A stretch of DNA of 55,761 nucleotides. Source: an uncultured Massilia sp. (GTDB lineage: Bacteria; Pseudomonadota; Gammaproteobacteria; Burkholderiales; Burkholderiaceae). Shown one piece after another: positions 1 to 8,049 of this stretch. Each line of letters starts with the position of its first letter. Positions within the stretch are counted from its first letter, which is position 1. The stretch covers positions 1 through 55,761 of the forward strand of contig CAMPHU010000004.1 of the NCBI GenBank assembly GCA_946886065.1, in the 5' to 3' direction. The position numbers and the translations under genes are program-made. The notes under the pieces are model-generated. The model had not been told where the DNA came from. It made no database searches and worked only from the letters and a program-made list of their open reading frames with translations.

Positions 1-214
1 GGAAGGTCAGGCGGTAGATCGGATCGTCCGGCACCTTGTCCCAGTCGATCAGCTCTTCCAGCACATAGGCATTGGTCCGGAACGGCAGCACGTGCGATAC
101 CACCTGCACCGCTTCCTGCAGCTCGGGAGTGAGCCACTCCCACTGGCGCGCGGCGACGATGCTCTGGCGCGTATAGGGCTTGAACTTGGCGGGCGTCGAT
201 TCTAGCGTGGTCAC
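1..214 (-). CDS. KamA-family radical SAM protein (lysine 2,3-aminomutase-like), N-terminal part
   Basis: Only the first 71 codons are in the window; the gene runs off the left edge. It starts with GTG at 214, preceded by a GGAG ribosome site about 6 bases away. The visible protein contains VLPFRTNAYVLEELIDWD and then VPDDPIYRLTF, the conserved lead-in of lysine 2,3-aminomutase (KamA/EpmB-like) proteins, upstream of the radical SAM cysteines, which are not visible here. Known members migrate an amino group on lysine using S-adenosylmethionine, an iron-sulfur cluster and PLP. The substrate of this one cannot be judged from the fragment. Confidence 0.75.
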   Translation of the reverse strand, partial: MTTLESTPAKFKPYTRQSIVAARQWEWLTPELQEAVQVVSHVLPFRTNAYVLEELIDWDKVPDDPIYRLTF

Positions 215-493
215 GGGAATTCTCCAGGAGAAAGGATGAAGAAGCGGGGATGCCGCGAAGAATCATGGTAGGACCGCTAAAGCAAAAGAAATTGCCATCC
301 ATCAATCGGACTGTTCCTAACAACCTACCTGGAACAAAGGGTGTGCAAGTAGGAGAAAACCGCAGGCAGTCCACTCGGCGCAGGGACTGCGCGCGGTGCG
401 CTTGAGCGAGCGCAATCCACGGTGGAGTCTGCTCGGTACATTTGTGTGTGCACCCCAGAAATATTTCATGCGTACATCACGAAAGGAAGCCTC

Positions 494-958
494 ATGAAAC
501 TGACCGCCACTGCCGCGCTGACCCTGGGCCTGAGCTTGGGCTTCGCATCGCCCGCCGTCCTGGCCAACGAACCGACCGAGAAGGACGCCATCGCGATGTG
601 CGAGCGTGGCGCCGCCCTCATCAAGAGCAAGGGCAAGGAAGAGATGATGAAGCGCATCAATGCCAAGGATCCGGACTTCGTCCAGGGCGCGCTGTACATC
701 GATATCCGCGACATCAAGACCGGCATCGTGCTGGCCCATCCCTACAACCCCTCGATCGTCGGCAAGGACCTGACCGACGTGCCGGATGCGAACGGCAAGA
801 AGTACCGCCGCGAGATCATCGAGCTGGCCGCCGCCAAGGGCAAGGGCTGGGTCGATTACCAGTACAAGAATCCGACCTCGGGGAAGATCGAGCCGAAGAC
901 GACCTACATCCTGCGGGTGGACGATGTGGTGCTGGAGGCGGGGATTTATAAGAAATAA
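494..958 (+). CDS. Secreted single-Cache-domain protein
   Basis: A 154-residue protein with an N-terminal signal peptide (hydrophobic about residues 5-22, cleavage likely after VLA-NE). The rest resembles one small extracytoplasmic Cache sensor module: an N-terminal helix, then the stretch with FVQGALYIDIRD, HPYNP and GKGWVDYQYKNP. There is no second membrane segment and no output domain, so it is expected to be free in the periplasm. The start at 494 is chosen because it places the signal peptide at the N-terminus, behind the ribosome site AAAGGAAG. It sits 93 bases before a chemoreceptor gene, so an accessory ligand-binding role for that receptor is possible but inferred only from position. 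Confidence 0.75.
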   Translation: MKLTATAALTLGLSLGFASPAVLANEPTEKDAIAMCERGAALIKSKGKEEMMKRINAKDPDFVQGALYIDIRDIKTGIVLAHPYNPSIVGKDLTDVPDANGKKYRREIIELAAAKGKGWVDYQYKNPTSGKIEPKTTYILRVDDVVLEAGIYKK

Positions 959-974
959 GAGCCCGGGTGTGCGA

Positions 975-1021
975 GCAAACTTGGTCCCCCGCGGAGGGGG
1001 ACGCCGAGTCCGGGGATGACG
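975..1021 (+). repeat. Intergenic hairpin repeat, copy A
   Basis: It begins 17 bases after the stop of the Cache gene. It shares GCAAACTTGG, then a C-rich block, then GGACGCCGAGTC and CGGGGATGACG with 31465-31511, and the ends match a shorter inverted relative at 31565-31598. The C-rich and G-rich blocks can pair into a hairpin. Position just after a stop codon suggests transcript-end processing or termination. Confidence 0.7.
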
Positions 1022-1023
1022 GT

Positions 1024-1051
1024 GGTGAGCGGAGGTGAGCGGAGGTGAGCG
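1024..1051 (+). repeat. 10-bp tandem repeat containing duplicated ribosome-binding sites
   Basis: The unit GGTGAGCGGA occurs twice in full plus eight bases of a third copy, directly before the chemoreceptor ATG at 1052. Each junction creates a GGAGG core (1031-1035 and 1041-1045). The second lies 6 bases before the ATG, an ideal spacing. Unit gain or loss would change the number of ribosome sites. Confidence 0.7.
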
Positions 1052-2755
1052 ATGCTGAACAAACTGCGGATCGGGCAGAAGCTCCTGCTGGCCCCGGGGC
1101 TGGTGCTGGTGTTGCTGACCCTGCTGTCGGCGGCCGCCTATTACGGCATGGTGCGCCAGAACGCCTCGCTCGAGCACATGGTGCAGGTGCGCGCGGCGCG
1201 CCTGCAGGCGGTGGCCGACGTGGCGGGCGAGGCGCGCTTCGCGCATGCGAACATCTACCAGCTGCTGGCCTGGGTCAACGGCAGCTTCGCCAGGAACCGC
1301 CTCGACGCCCTCACCGCCGACATCCACCGCAAGCATGGCGCCATCAAGGACAAGCTGGACCAGCTCGGCAAGCTGGCCGAGGCCGGCGAGCGCGCGCCGA
1401 TCGATGCCTCCCTGGGCGCGCTGGCCGCCTACCGCAAGGCGGTGCTGGAGACCATCGAGCTGGCCCAGGTCGACCAGTCGATCGCGACCAACGCGATGCA
1501 GAAGGCCGAGAAGCAGTTCGGCGCGCTCGACGCCGAACTGGGACGCCTGGCAGGCCTGGAAAAGCAGCTCAGCGAAGACGCCTACACCGCCGCCAAGGCG
1601 GAGTTCCGCTCGCTCGGCCTGAGCATGGCGGGGCTGGTGCTGCTGTCCATCGCGCTGTCGCTGGTGGTGACGATGCTGGTGCGGCGCTCGATGCTGGCCG
1701 GGATCCGCGCCATCGCGCGCGCGGTCGGCGACCTGGCCGAGGGCCGGCTCGACGCGCCGCCCGGCGCCAGCCTTGGTCGCGACGAGATCGCCGACACCGC
1801 GCGCGCCCTCGACCACAGCTTCGCGCGCCTGAACGTGGCCCTGCACAGCATCCACACGGCGGTGCGCTCGATCGACACGGCCTCGAAGGAGATCGCCAGC
1901 GGCAACCTCGACCTGTCCACCCGCACCGAGATGCAGGCCGGCTCCCTGGAGCAGACCGCCAGCGCCATGGAAGCCCTGACCACGGCGGTGAAGGACAACG
2001 CCGACAACGCCCGCCTGGCGTCCGGGCTGGCGGCCGAGGCCTCGCAGCTGGCGGCCAGCGGCGGCCAGGCCGTCGAACGCGCGGTGGCGACCATGGAATC
2101 GATCAAGGCCAGCTCGCGCAAGATCGTCGAGATCATCGGCGTCATCGACGGCATCTCCTTCCAGACCAACCTGCTGGCGCTGAACGCGGCGGTGGAGGCG
2201 GCGCGCGCCGGCGAGCAGGGACGCGGCTTCGCGGTGGTGGCGGCCGAAGTGCGCACCCTGGCGCAGCGCTCGGCCGCCGCCGCCAGGGAAATCAAGGCGC
2301 TGATCGCCGACTCGGTCCAGATCATCGAAGGCGGCAACGCCTCGGTCGGCGAAGCCGGCGCCAGCATGGGCGACATCGTGGCGTCGGTGCGGCAGGTGAA
2401 CGACATCATCGGCCGCATCAGCGTGGCCAGCACCGAGCAGGCCGAAGGCATCGCCGACGTCAACCGCGCGGTCGGGCAGATGGACGGCATGACGCAGCAG
2501 AATGCGGCGCTGGTGGAACAGGCCGCGGCGGCGGCCGAAAGCCTGCACGAGCAGACCGTCAACCTGGCCAGGGCGGTATCGATCTTCAAGATCTCACAGG
2601 AGCCAGGCGCGGACGCGCATGGCGCCGAAACGCCTGCCGCGCAGGCGGAGGAAGAGGACGGCGAATTCCGGGGCGTGGACGAGCGCCGTGCGCCGAACAG
2701 CCCGATGCGGCCGACAGGCGTGCGCGCGCTGACGGCGCAGCGCCGTTCCTCCTAG
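1052..2755 (+). CDS. Methyl-accepting chemotaxis protein
   Basis: A 567-residue chemoreceptor that relays a periplasmic signal to CheA/CheW. It has a first membrane helix at about residues 10-32, a roughly 155-residue periplasmic four-helix-bundle-type region, a second membrane helix at about 190-212, a HAMP linker, and a long signalling coiled coil. The hairpin tip is clear at about residues 367-402, with [20 protein letters not shown] followed by [12 protein letters not shown]. The C-terminal tail after the coiled coil is variable and lacks a clear CheR-binding pentapeptide. No chemotaxis kinase genes are nearby, so it probably feeds a pathway encoded elsewhere. The ligand is unknown; the Cache protein just upstream is a candidate partner. 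Confidence 0.95.
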   Translation: MLNKLRIGQKLLLAPGLVLVLLTLLSAAAYYGMVRQNASLEHMVQVRAARLQAVADVAGEARFAHANIYQLLAWVNGSFARNRLDALTADIHRKHGAIKDKLDQLGKLAEAGERAPIDASLGALAAYRKAVLETIELAQVDQSIATNAMQKAEKQFGALDAELGRLAGLEKQLSEDAYTAAKAEFRSLGLSMAGLVLLSIALSLVVTMLVRRSMLAGIRAIARAVGDLAEGRLDAPPGASLGRDEIADTARALDHSFARLNVALHSIHTAVRSIDTASKEIASGNLDLSTRTEMQAGSLEQTASAMEALTTAVKDNADNARLASGLAAEASQLAASGGQAVERAVATMESIKASSRKIVEIIGVIDGISFQTNLLALNAAVEAARAGEQGRGFAVVAAEVRTLAQRSAAAAREIKALIADSVQIIEGGNASVGEAGASMGDIVASVRQVNDIIGRISVASTEQAEGIADVNRAVGQMDGMTQQNAALVEQAAAAAESLHEQTVNLARAVSIFKISQEPGADAHGAETPAAQAEEEDGEFRGVDERRAPNSPMRPTGVRALTAQRRSS

Positions 2756-2765
2756 GCCCGGCCTT

Positions 2766-3335
2766 CTACCGGAACGGCCTGCTCACGAAGCGCGACCCGG
2801 CCAGCCCGAAGCGCCACGGCACATCGACCGCCTTCGAGATCCCGATGCGCGGCCCCGCCACCACCGGCAGTTCGCGCGGCGCCGGCAGCAGCTCGAAAGG
2901 CGGCGCCGACAAGGGCATGCCGTTGAGCGCCCGTGTGACGCCCAGCGCCTGGCACAGCTTGCCGGGCCCGGAACACAGCAGCCACTCGTCGTCCGCGTCG
3001 CGCCGCACGCGCATCGCGTCCAGCCCCGCCACCGGTTCCAGCGCCCGGATCAAGACCCCTGCCCCATGTCCCGCCTCGCGGCATACGAAGTTGAGGCACC
3101 AGTGGATGCCATAGGAGCGGTAGACATAGGCATGGGCCGGCGGCCCGAACATCGAGGCATTGCGCTCGGTGGGGCCGGAATAGGCGTGCGAGGCCGGGTC
3201 CTCGCGGTCGTAAGCCTCGGTCTCGACGATGCGCCCGCCGACCCCGTCGACCAGCACGGTGACGCCGATCAGCTGGCGCGCCACCAACTCCGCCGGCGCC
3301 GAAAAATCAATTCCCGCAATGATCGAAATAGCCAT
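2766..3335 (-). CDS. DNA-3-methyladenine glycosylase (AAG/MPG family)
   Basis: A 189-residue base-excision repair enzyme that removes alkylated purines such as 3-methyladenine. Family signatures are visible: LIGV near residue 23, GRIVETEAYDREDPASHAY, RNASMFGPPAHAYVYRSYGIH, LIRALEP and GPGKLCQALG. The glutamate in VETEAY is the position used to activate water in this family. Length fits the compact bacterial enzymes. It is convergent with the chemoreceptor gene (10 bases between stops) and divergent from the HDOD gene. Ada and another glycosylase also occur in the window, but not in the same operon. Confidence 0.93.
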   Translation of the reverse strand: MAISIIAGIDFSAPAELVARQLIGVTVLVDGVGGRIVETEAYDREDPASHAYSGPTERNASMFGPPAHAYVYRSYGIHWCLNFVCREAGHGAGVLIRALEPVAGLDAMRVRRDADDEWLLCSGPGKLCQALGVTRALNGMPLSAPPFELLPAPRELPVVAGPRIGISKAVDVPWRFGLAGSRFVSRPFR

Positions 3336-3478
3336 GCTGCGATTCTATCCCGGCTCAGTTTGACCCGGCGTTTTGGTGAAATTGACACACAAATCGCATT
3401 GCTTTGCTGCAAGTCATGTCGCACTGGGGTATAGTGACAACTGTTGTTGCCTTTCCTAGAAGCACCATTTCTTCCCCC

Positions 3479-4336
3479 ATGAACACCGTTGCCGACCCTA
3501 TTCCGCAGGTCGATCAGGTCGATGCCCTGATCAAGTCGATCCGCATTCCGCCGCGTCCCAGCCTGCTGGCCGACATGCAGCGCGAGCTGGCGTCGGAAGA
3601 TCCCTCCCCCGAGGCCATCGGCAAGATCGTGGCGAGCGATGTCGGCATGTCCGGCGCGCTGCTCAAGCTGGCCAATTCCTCGATCTATGGCGGGCGCCGC
3701 AAGGCCAAGTCGGTCGAGCAGGCCATCCTGTTCCTGGGCATCAACCAGGTGGCGGCCCTGATGACCGGGCTGCTGGCGCGCCAGGCGATTCCCGCCAACA
3801 GTGCCGAACTGGCAAGCTTCTGGGACATCTCCTCGCGCCGCGCGCAGGCCATGGTGTTCCTGTCGCGCCGCCTGCGCATCGGCGAGCCGGACGTGGCCCA
3901 CACCTTCGGCCTGTTCTGCGACACCGGCGTGCCCTTGCTGATGGACCGTTTCCCCGACTACGCCGCCACCTACGCCGCCGCTTCGCTGGAAGCGCTGCGT
4001 CCGTTCACGGCGCTGGAGGACGAGCGCCACAACACCAGCCACGCGGCGATCGGCTGCCTGCTGGCGCGCAACTGGGGCCTGTCGGGCGACGTCGGCTGGG
4101 CCATCCTGCACCACCACGACTTCAGCGTGCTGGACGACGCCTCGACCGCCCCGGCCGTGCGCTCGCTGGTGGCGCTGTCGGTGCTGGCGGAAAGCGCCTT
4201 GTGCAGCTACCAGGGCCAGCCCGAATCGCTGGAATGGGGCAAGGCCGGCGCCGCCGCCTGCGCCTACCTCGGCCTTTCCCCCGAGGAAACGGCCGAAGTG
4301 CTCGACGAATTGCTCGACGCTTTCCACGAAGAGTAA
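3479..4336 (+). CDS. HDOD domain protein
   Basis: A 285-residue cytoplasmic protein. An HDOD domain fills about residues 18-215: IPPRPSLLADMQRELASED, the helical ASDVGMSGALLKLANSS segment, and VEQAILFLGINQVAALM are typical. HDOD proteins resemble the HD phosphohydrolase fold but lack its metal ligands and act as regulatory scaffolds in signalling, often with c-di-GMP or chemotaxis partners. No second domain is seen, and the partner cannot be named. ATG at 3479 is used because family similarity starts soon after it. A TATAGT -10-like hexamer at 3430-3435 is about 45 bases upstream. Confidence 0.88.
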   Translation: MNTVADPIPQVDQVDALIKSIRIPPRPSLLADMQRELASEDPSPEAIGKIVASDVGMSGALLKLANSSIYGGRRKAKSVEQAILFLGINQVAALMTGLLARQAIPANSAELASFWDISSRRAQAMVFLSRRLRIGEPDVAHTFGLFCDTGVPLLMDRFPDYAATYAAASLEALRPFTALEDERHNTSHAAIGCLLARNWGLSGDVGWAILHHHDFSVLDDASTAPAVRSLVALSVLAESALCSYQGQPESLEWGKAGAAACAYLGLSPEETAEVLDELLDAFHEE

Positions 4337-4404
4337 ATACATACTTTTGACTTCCTCTTCCTTCAGGCAGATACTCGTAAAAAAGTAGCTGCGCAGGAGG
4401 AGAC

Positions 4405-5574
4405 ATGAAGCGCCTGATCATTTTGCTGCTGTCGGCAGCACTCGCCGGATGCGCCAGTGTCATGCCGGCGCCCGCCCCCACCGCCTTGTTCGCCGATGCC
4501 GGCTTCGCGCCGCCGTCCGAACCCGTGAGCGCCGACGGGCTGTTCAAGCTCAGCCCGGCCATGCGGAGCTATCTCAACAGCCCAGCCTTCCACCAGCTGC
4601 TGCGCAACCGCGGCGCGCGCCACGGCCTGGTCGAGGCGCTGTACAGCAAGACCGACCTCAAGCTCGAATACGAATCGAAGATCACGCGCACCGCGGCCGA
4701 GACCTACGAGGCGCGCTCGGGCAACTGCCTGTCGCTGGTGATCATGACGGCGGCCTTCGCGAAGGCGCTGGGCATGCCGGTGCATTTCCAGAGCATCCAC
4801 ACGGACGACCTGTGGAGCCGCGCCGGCGGGCTTTACCTGGCCAGCAACCATGTCAACATCACCCTCGGCGAACGGCCTGCCGACATCCAGCGCGGCTACG
4901 ACCCGGAGCGCCACCTGGTGGTCGACTTCATTCCGCGCGACGAGGCGGCCAGGCTGCGCAGCCGCCAGCTGGAAGAAGAGGACATCGTCGCGCTCTACCT
5001 GAACAACCGCGCCGCCGAATCGCTGGTGCAGCAGCGCGTGAACGACGCCTACTGGTGGGCCAAGGCGGCGGTGTCTGCCCGTCCCGGCGCGGCATCGCCG
5101 CTCAACACCCTCGGCGTCGTCTACCAGCGCCATGGCGACCTGGCGCTGGCCGAGCAGACCTTCCGCGCCGCGCTGCTGCGCGAGCCGGAGAACCTGGCCG
5201 TGCTGCGCAACCTGCAACCGCTGCTGGTGACCCTGGGCCGCCCGCTCGAAGCGCAGGAGCTGGCCAAGCGGATCGCCGGCATCGAGCCCTATCCGCCCTA
5301 CCACTTCTTCGACCAGGGCATGGTGGCGCTCAAGGCCGGCGACTTCGGCGAGGCCAGGCAGCTGTTCGAACGCGAGGTCAAGCGCGCGCCCTACAACGAC
5401 GAGTTCCGCTTCTGGCTCGGCATCGCCCACCTGCGCCTGGGCCACCTGAGCGATGCGCGCGAGCACATCGCGCTGGCGGTGAACAACAGCACCAGCAGCG
5501 ACATGCGGCAGGTGTATTCGAACAAGCTGCACTACCTGCGCACCCTGGGGCAGACGGGAACGCGGATCCGCTGA
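4405..5574 (+). CDS. Lipoprotein with transglutaminase-like and TPR domains
   Basis: A 389-residue predicted lipoprotein with lipobox LAGC (cysteine at about residue 16). A transglutaminase/cysteine-protease-like core follows, with a plausible triad of Cys108 in GNCLSL, His149 in SNHVNI and Asp174 in VVDF. The C-terminal half (about 215-380) is made of TPR helices, for example SPLNTLGVVYQRHGDLALAEQTF and DEFRFWLGIAHLRLGHLSDAREH. The start at 4405 follows the strong ribosome site AGGAGG. The enzymatic activity is unknown: the fold includes proteases, transglutaminases and peptide-modifying enzymes. It may act on the cell envelope through protein contacts made by the TPR part. The RNase T2 gene follows after 36 bases, so the two may be cotranscribed. 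Confidence 0.85.
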   Translation: MKRLIILLLSAALAGCASVMPAPAPTALFADAGFAPPSEPVSADGLFKLSPAMRSYLNSPAFHQLLRNRGARHGLVEALYSKTDLKLEYESKITRTAAETYEARSGNCLSLVIMTAAFAKALGMPVHFQSIHTDDLWSRAGGLYLASNHVNITLGERPADIQRGYDPERHLVVDFIPRDEAARLRSRQLEEEDIVALYLNNRAAESLVQQRVNDAYWWAKAAVSARPGAASPLNTLGVVYQRHGDLALAEQTFRAALLREPENLAVLRNLQPLLVTLGRPLEAQELAKRIAGIEPYPPYHFFDQGMVALKAGDFGEARQLFEREVKRAPYNDEFRFWLGIAHLRLGHLSDAREHIALAVNNSTSSDMRQVYSNKLHYLRTLGQTGTRIR

Positions 5575-5610
5575 TACGATGGCGGTTTGACCGCAACCGT
5601 CGAGGAGTGA

Positions 5611-6372
5611 ATGCGCTGTAAATCTGTTTTGCTGGCCCTTGCGCTGGAACTGGCCGCCGGCAGCGGCATCGCGCAGGAAGCCTGCGCCCTGCCGGCCAGC
5701 GTCGAGGCGCCCTCGCCGCGCCGCGCCGATTACGTCAACGACGCGCTTCCGGTCGACTACCACGCGCTGGTGCTGTCCTGGTCGCCCGAGTACTGCGAGA
5801 GCCGGCGCAGCCAGCGCCGCGGCGCGAACAGGGACGCGTTCCAGTGCGCGTCGGCCAACCGCTTCGAATGGGTGGTGCACGGCCTGTGGCCGCAAAACGG
5901 GCGCGCTTCCTCGGGCAGGGACCATCCGCGCCACTGCAAGGCTTCCGGCGCGCTGCCGCCCGCGCTGCTCAAGCGCCACCTGTGCATGATGCCGAGCGCG
6001 GACCTGATGCAGAACGAATGGCAGGCCCACGGCACCTGCGGCTGGTCCACGCCGGACCGCTATTTCGCCGATATCGACAAGGTCTATTCCCGGCTGCGCC
6101 GGCCTACCAGCGCCGACATGCTGGCCGCCGCCGCCGCCCCCGCCGATGCCGGGCCGAACCGGCTGGCCGAGACGACCTCGGGCGATATCAAGCAAGCCTT
6201 CCTGAAGCTCAATCCTGCGCTGCCGAAAGACAGCCTGCGCGTGAGCGTCGCCTCCGGCAGCCGCCTGAAAGAGGTCTGGGTCTGCCTCGACAAGGGGCTG
6301 CAGCCGATGGCCTGCCCGCGCGGCGGCGCCCACGACAGGCAACGCGTCAGGATCAGGACACCGCAGCCCTGA
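5611..6372 (+). CDS. Secreted ribonuclease T2 family protein
   Basis: A 253-residue protein with a signal peptide (cleavage likely near GIAQ-EA). Both RNase T2 active-site blocks are intact: FEWVVHGLWPQ with His90 and NEWQAHGTC with Glu136 and His140. Several cysteines are placed as in disulfide-bonded members. Such enzymes cut single-stranded RNA through 2',3'-cyclic phosphates with little base preference and work in the periplasm or outside the cell, usually to recover phosphate and nucleosides. The ribosome site GAGGAG precedes the ATG. It sits 36 bases behind the transglutaminase/TPR lipoprotein gene and is probably in the same transcript. Confidence 0.92.
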   Translation: MRCKSVLLALALELAAGSGIAQEACALPASVEAPSPRRADYVNDALPVDYHALVLSWSPEYCESRRSQRRGANRDAFQCASANRFEWVVHGLWPQNGRASSGRDHPRHCKASGALPPALLKRHLCMMPSADLMQNEWQAHGTCGWSTPDRYFADIDKVYSRLRRPTSADMLAAAAAPADAGPNRLAETTSGDIKQAFLKLNPALPKDSLRVSVASGSRLKEVWVCLDKGLQPMACPRGGAHDRQRVRIRTPQP

Positions 6373-6440
6373 GCACTTCCGGACATGCCCGCCTCGGCGT
6401 TTGACAAGCCGGGCGGATTGCGCGACACTGCGGCCATTCG

Positions 6441-6458
6441 ATTAACAAATTAGTTAAT
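6441..6458. promoter_or_regulatory. Palindrome before the ArsR-type gene, candidate operator
   Basis: ATTAAC-N6-GTTAAT, A+T-rich and strikingly different from the surrounding G+C-rich DNA. It ends 6 bases before the regulator ATG (6465). ArsR-family repressors bind imperfect inverted repeats of this type overlapping their own promoters. The link to this regulator is inferred from position. Confidence 0.6.
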
Positions 6459-6464
6459 TAAGCA

Positions 6465-6791
6465 ATGAACTCAAACCTGGACAAGACCTTCGAGGCCCTC
6501 GCCTCCCTCCCCCGGCGCAAGATCCTGGCCCTGCTCTCGCACGTGGAGCTGACCACGTCCGAGCTCGCGGAAAAGCTCGGGATCAGCGCCCCCGGCACCT
6601 CGCGGCACCTGTCGGTGCTCGAGAATGCCGGCCTGGTCCTGAGCGAACGGCGCGGCCAGTTCGTGTACTACCGGCTCAATGCCGACAGCCTGGTCAATCA
6701 CCTGTCCGGGTTCATGTTCGATCTTTGTCCCACCGCCGCGCCCCTGAAGCGCGCCTCGAAAGCCCTCGCCAAAAAACGCAACCCGGCCTGA
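6465..6791 (+). CDS. ArsR-family winged-helix transcriptional regulator
   Basis: A 108-residue protein consisting almost only of a winged helix: FEALASLPRRKILALLSH, then ELAEKLGISAPGTSRHLSVLENAGLV (helix-turn-helix) and RRGQFVYYRLN (wing). It lacks the CxC metal-binding motif of ArsR/SmtB metal sensors, so it probably belongs to the metal-independent branch and may sense a small organic ligand or redox state. A palindrome immediately before its start suggests autorepression. The desaturase gene follows 19 bases later in the same direction and is the likely target. Confidence 0.88.
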   Translation: MNSNLDKTFEALASLPRRKILALLSHVELTTSELAEKLGISAPGTSRHLSVLENAGLVLSERRGQFVYYRLNADSLVNHLSGFMFDLCPTAAPLKRASKALAKKRNPA

Positions 6792-6810
6792 CGCCGGCAT
6801 GGAGGCCATC

Positions 6811-8046
6811 ATGCAGCACCGCAGCAACGGCAACGTCGTGAATGGAGCAGTCAGGTGGTCCCCCGTCAAATCGCTGTGGTGGTCGGGCATGGCCGGCGCC
6901 GCCGTTATCGGCGGCGCCATGGCCTTTACCTGGGCCGCCTTCGCCCTCTTCATCGTGCTCACCGCGGCGGTCCTGCTGCTCGGCCATTCGCTGGGCAGCC
7001 ACCGCAAGCTGATCCACGACAGTTTCGCCTGCCCGCGCTGGCTGGAGTACTTCCTGGTCTACATGGGCGTGCAGGTCGGGCTGTCCGGTCCGCTGGGCCT
7101 GCTCGCCCAGCACGACCTGCGCGACCATGCCCAGCGCCAGCCGGACTGCCACGACTACCTGCGCCATGGCCGCCCTTTCCTGGCCGACGGTTGGTGGCAG
7201 CTGCACTGCGAACTGGCGCTGGACGCGCCGCCGGTCCTGCCCGTGCGTGCGCAGGTCGCGCAGGACCGCTTCTACCGCTTCCTGGAACGCACCTGGATGC
7301 TCCAGCAATTGCCTCCCGCCCTGCTGCTCTATCTGGCGGGCGGCTGGTCCTTCGTCGTCTGGGGCGTATGCGCGCGCATCGCCGCCGGCGTCACCGGCCA
7401 CTGGCTGATCGGCTGGTTTGCCCACAACCGCGGCGGCATGCACCACGCCGTCGATGGCGCCGCCGTCCAGGGACACAACGTCAGGTTCGCCGCCCTGCTG
7501 ACGATGGGAGAATCCTGGCATAACAACCATCACGCCTACCCCGGCTCGGCGCGCCTTGGCCTGTATCCCGGCGAGTGGGACCCGGGCTGGTGGGTGCTGA
7601 TGGCCTTCAAGCGCGCCGGGCTCGCATGGAACTTCTGCCTTCCCGAGGCCTGTGCGCCGCGTCCCGAATTGCGGCTGCTGGACGACGCGCCGCAGGCTGC
7701 CCCGGCGCCGGCGCCGCTGGCCGGCGGAGCGCTGGTCCATGCGGTATGGTCCGCCAGCCGCGCACTGCTCGCGCGCGGAAATCCTCTCGACCTGCACGGT
7801 CCCGGCGTGACGCTCTCGCAGCGTCACTTGCGTCTCGTGGCGGGAGAGCGAGTGCGGCTGGTCCGCTCGCCGGCCCTGTGGCGGCTGTCCCTGCACCACC
7901 AAGGCCTCGCCATCGCGGGACTGCCCGCGCTCCTGATCGCCATCGGATCGCGCAACCTGGGCACGGCCATCGTCGCCGCACTGCTGCTACCGTCCGCCAC
8001 GGCCTGCGAACTGCTGCGCAGCCGGATGCAGGCCTGCTGCCGCTGA
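6811..8046 (+). CDS. Membrane fatty-acid desaturase-like protein
   Basis: A 411-residue integral membrane protein of the di-iron acyl desaturase type. Histidine boxes are visible: HSLGSHRKLIH (first His at residue 59) and WHNNHHAYP (237-244); HDLRDHAQRQPDCHDY lies where the second box is expected. Membrane segments surround them (about 20-55, 70-95, 165-200). Members introduce double bonds into acyl chains. The last 110 residues hold an extra hydrophobic tail of unknown role. ATG at 6811 is preferred over 6799 because GGAG at 6801 is then 6 bases upstream. Probably cotranscribed with, and controlled by, the ArsR-type regulator; lipid fluidity control is an inference. Confidence 0.85.
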   Translation: MQHRSNGNVVNGAVRWSPVKSLWWSGMAGAAVIGGAMAFTWAAFALFIVLTAAVLLLGHSLGSHRKLIHDSFACPRWLEYFLVYMGVQVGLSGPLGLLAQHDLRDHAQRQPDCHDYLRHGRPFLADGWWQLHCELALDAPPVLPVRAQVAQDRFYRFLERTWMLQQLPPALLLYLAGGWSFVVWGVCARIAAGVTGHWLIGWFAHNRGGMHHAVDGAAVQGHNVRFAALLTMGESWHNNHHAYPGSARLGLYPGEWDPGWWVLMAFKRAGLAWNFCLPEACAPRPELRLLDDAPQAAPAPAPLAGGALVHAVWSASRALLARGNPLDLHGPGVTLSQRHLRLVAGERVRLVRSPALWRLSLHHQGLAIAGLPALLIAIGSRNLGTAIVAALLLPSATACELLRSRMQACCR

Positions 8047-8049
8047 TCC

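Noticed and set aside
1024..1051. CRISPR-like short repeats
   Set aside because: The 10-bp units are contiguous with no spacers and sit at a ribosome site.
317..2548. A 740-codon minus-strand frame over the Cache and chemoreceptor genes
   Set aside because: It crosses two genes and the repeat, and its protein is low-complexity; it is an artefact of G+C bias.
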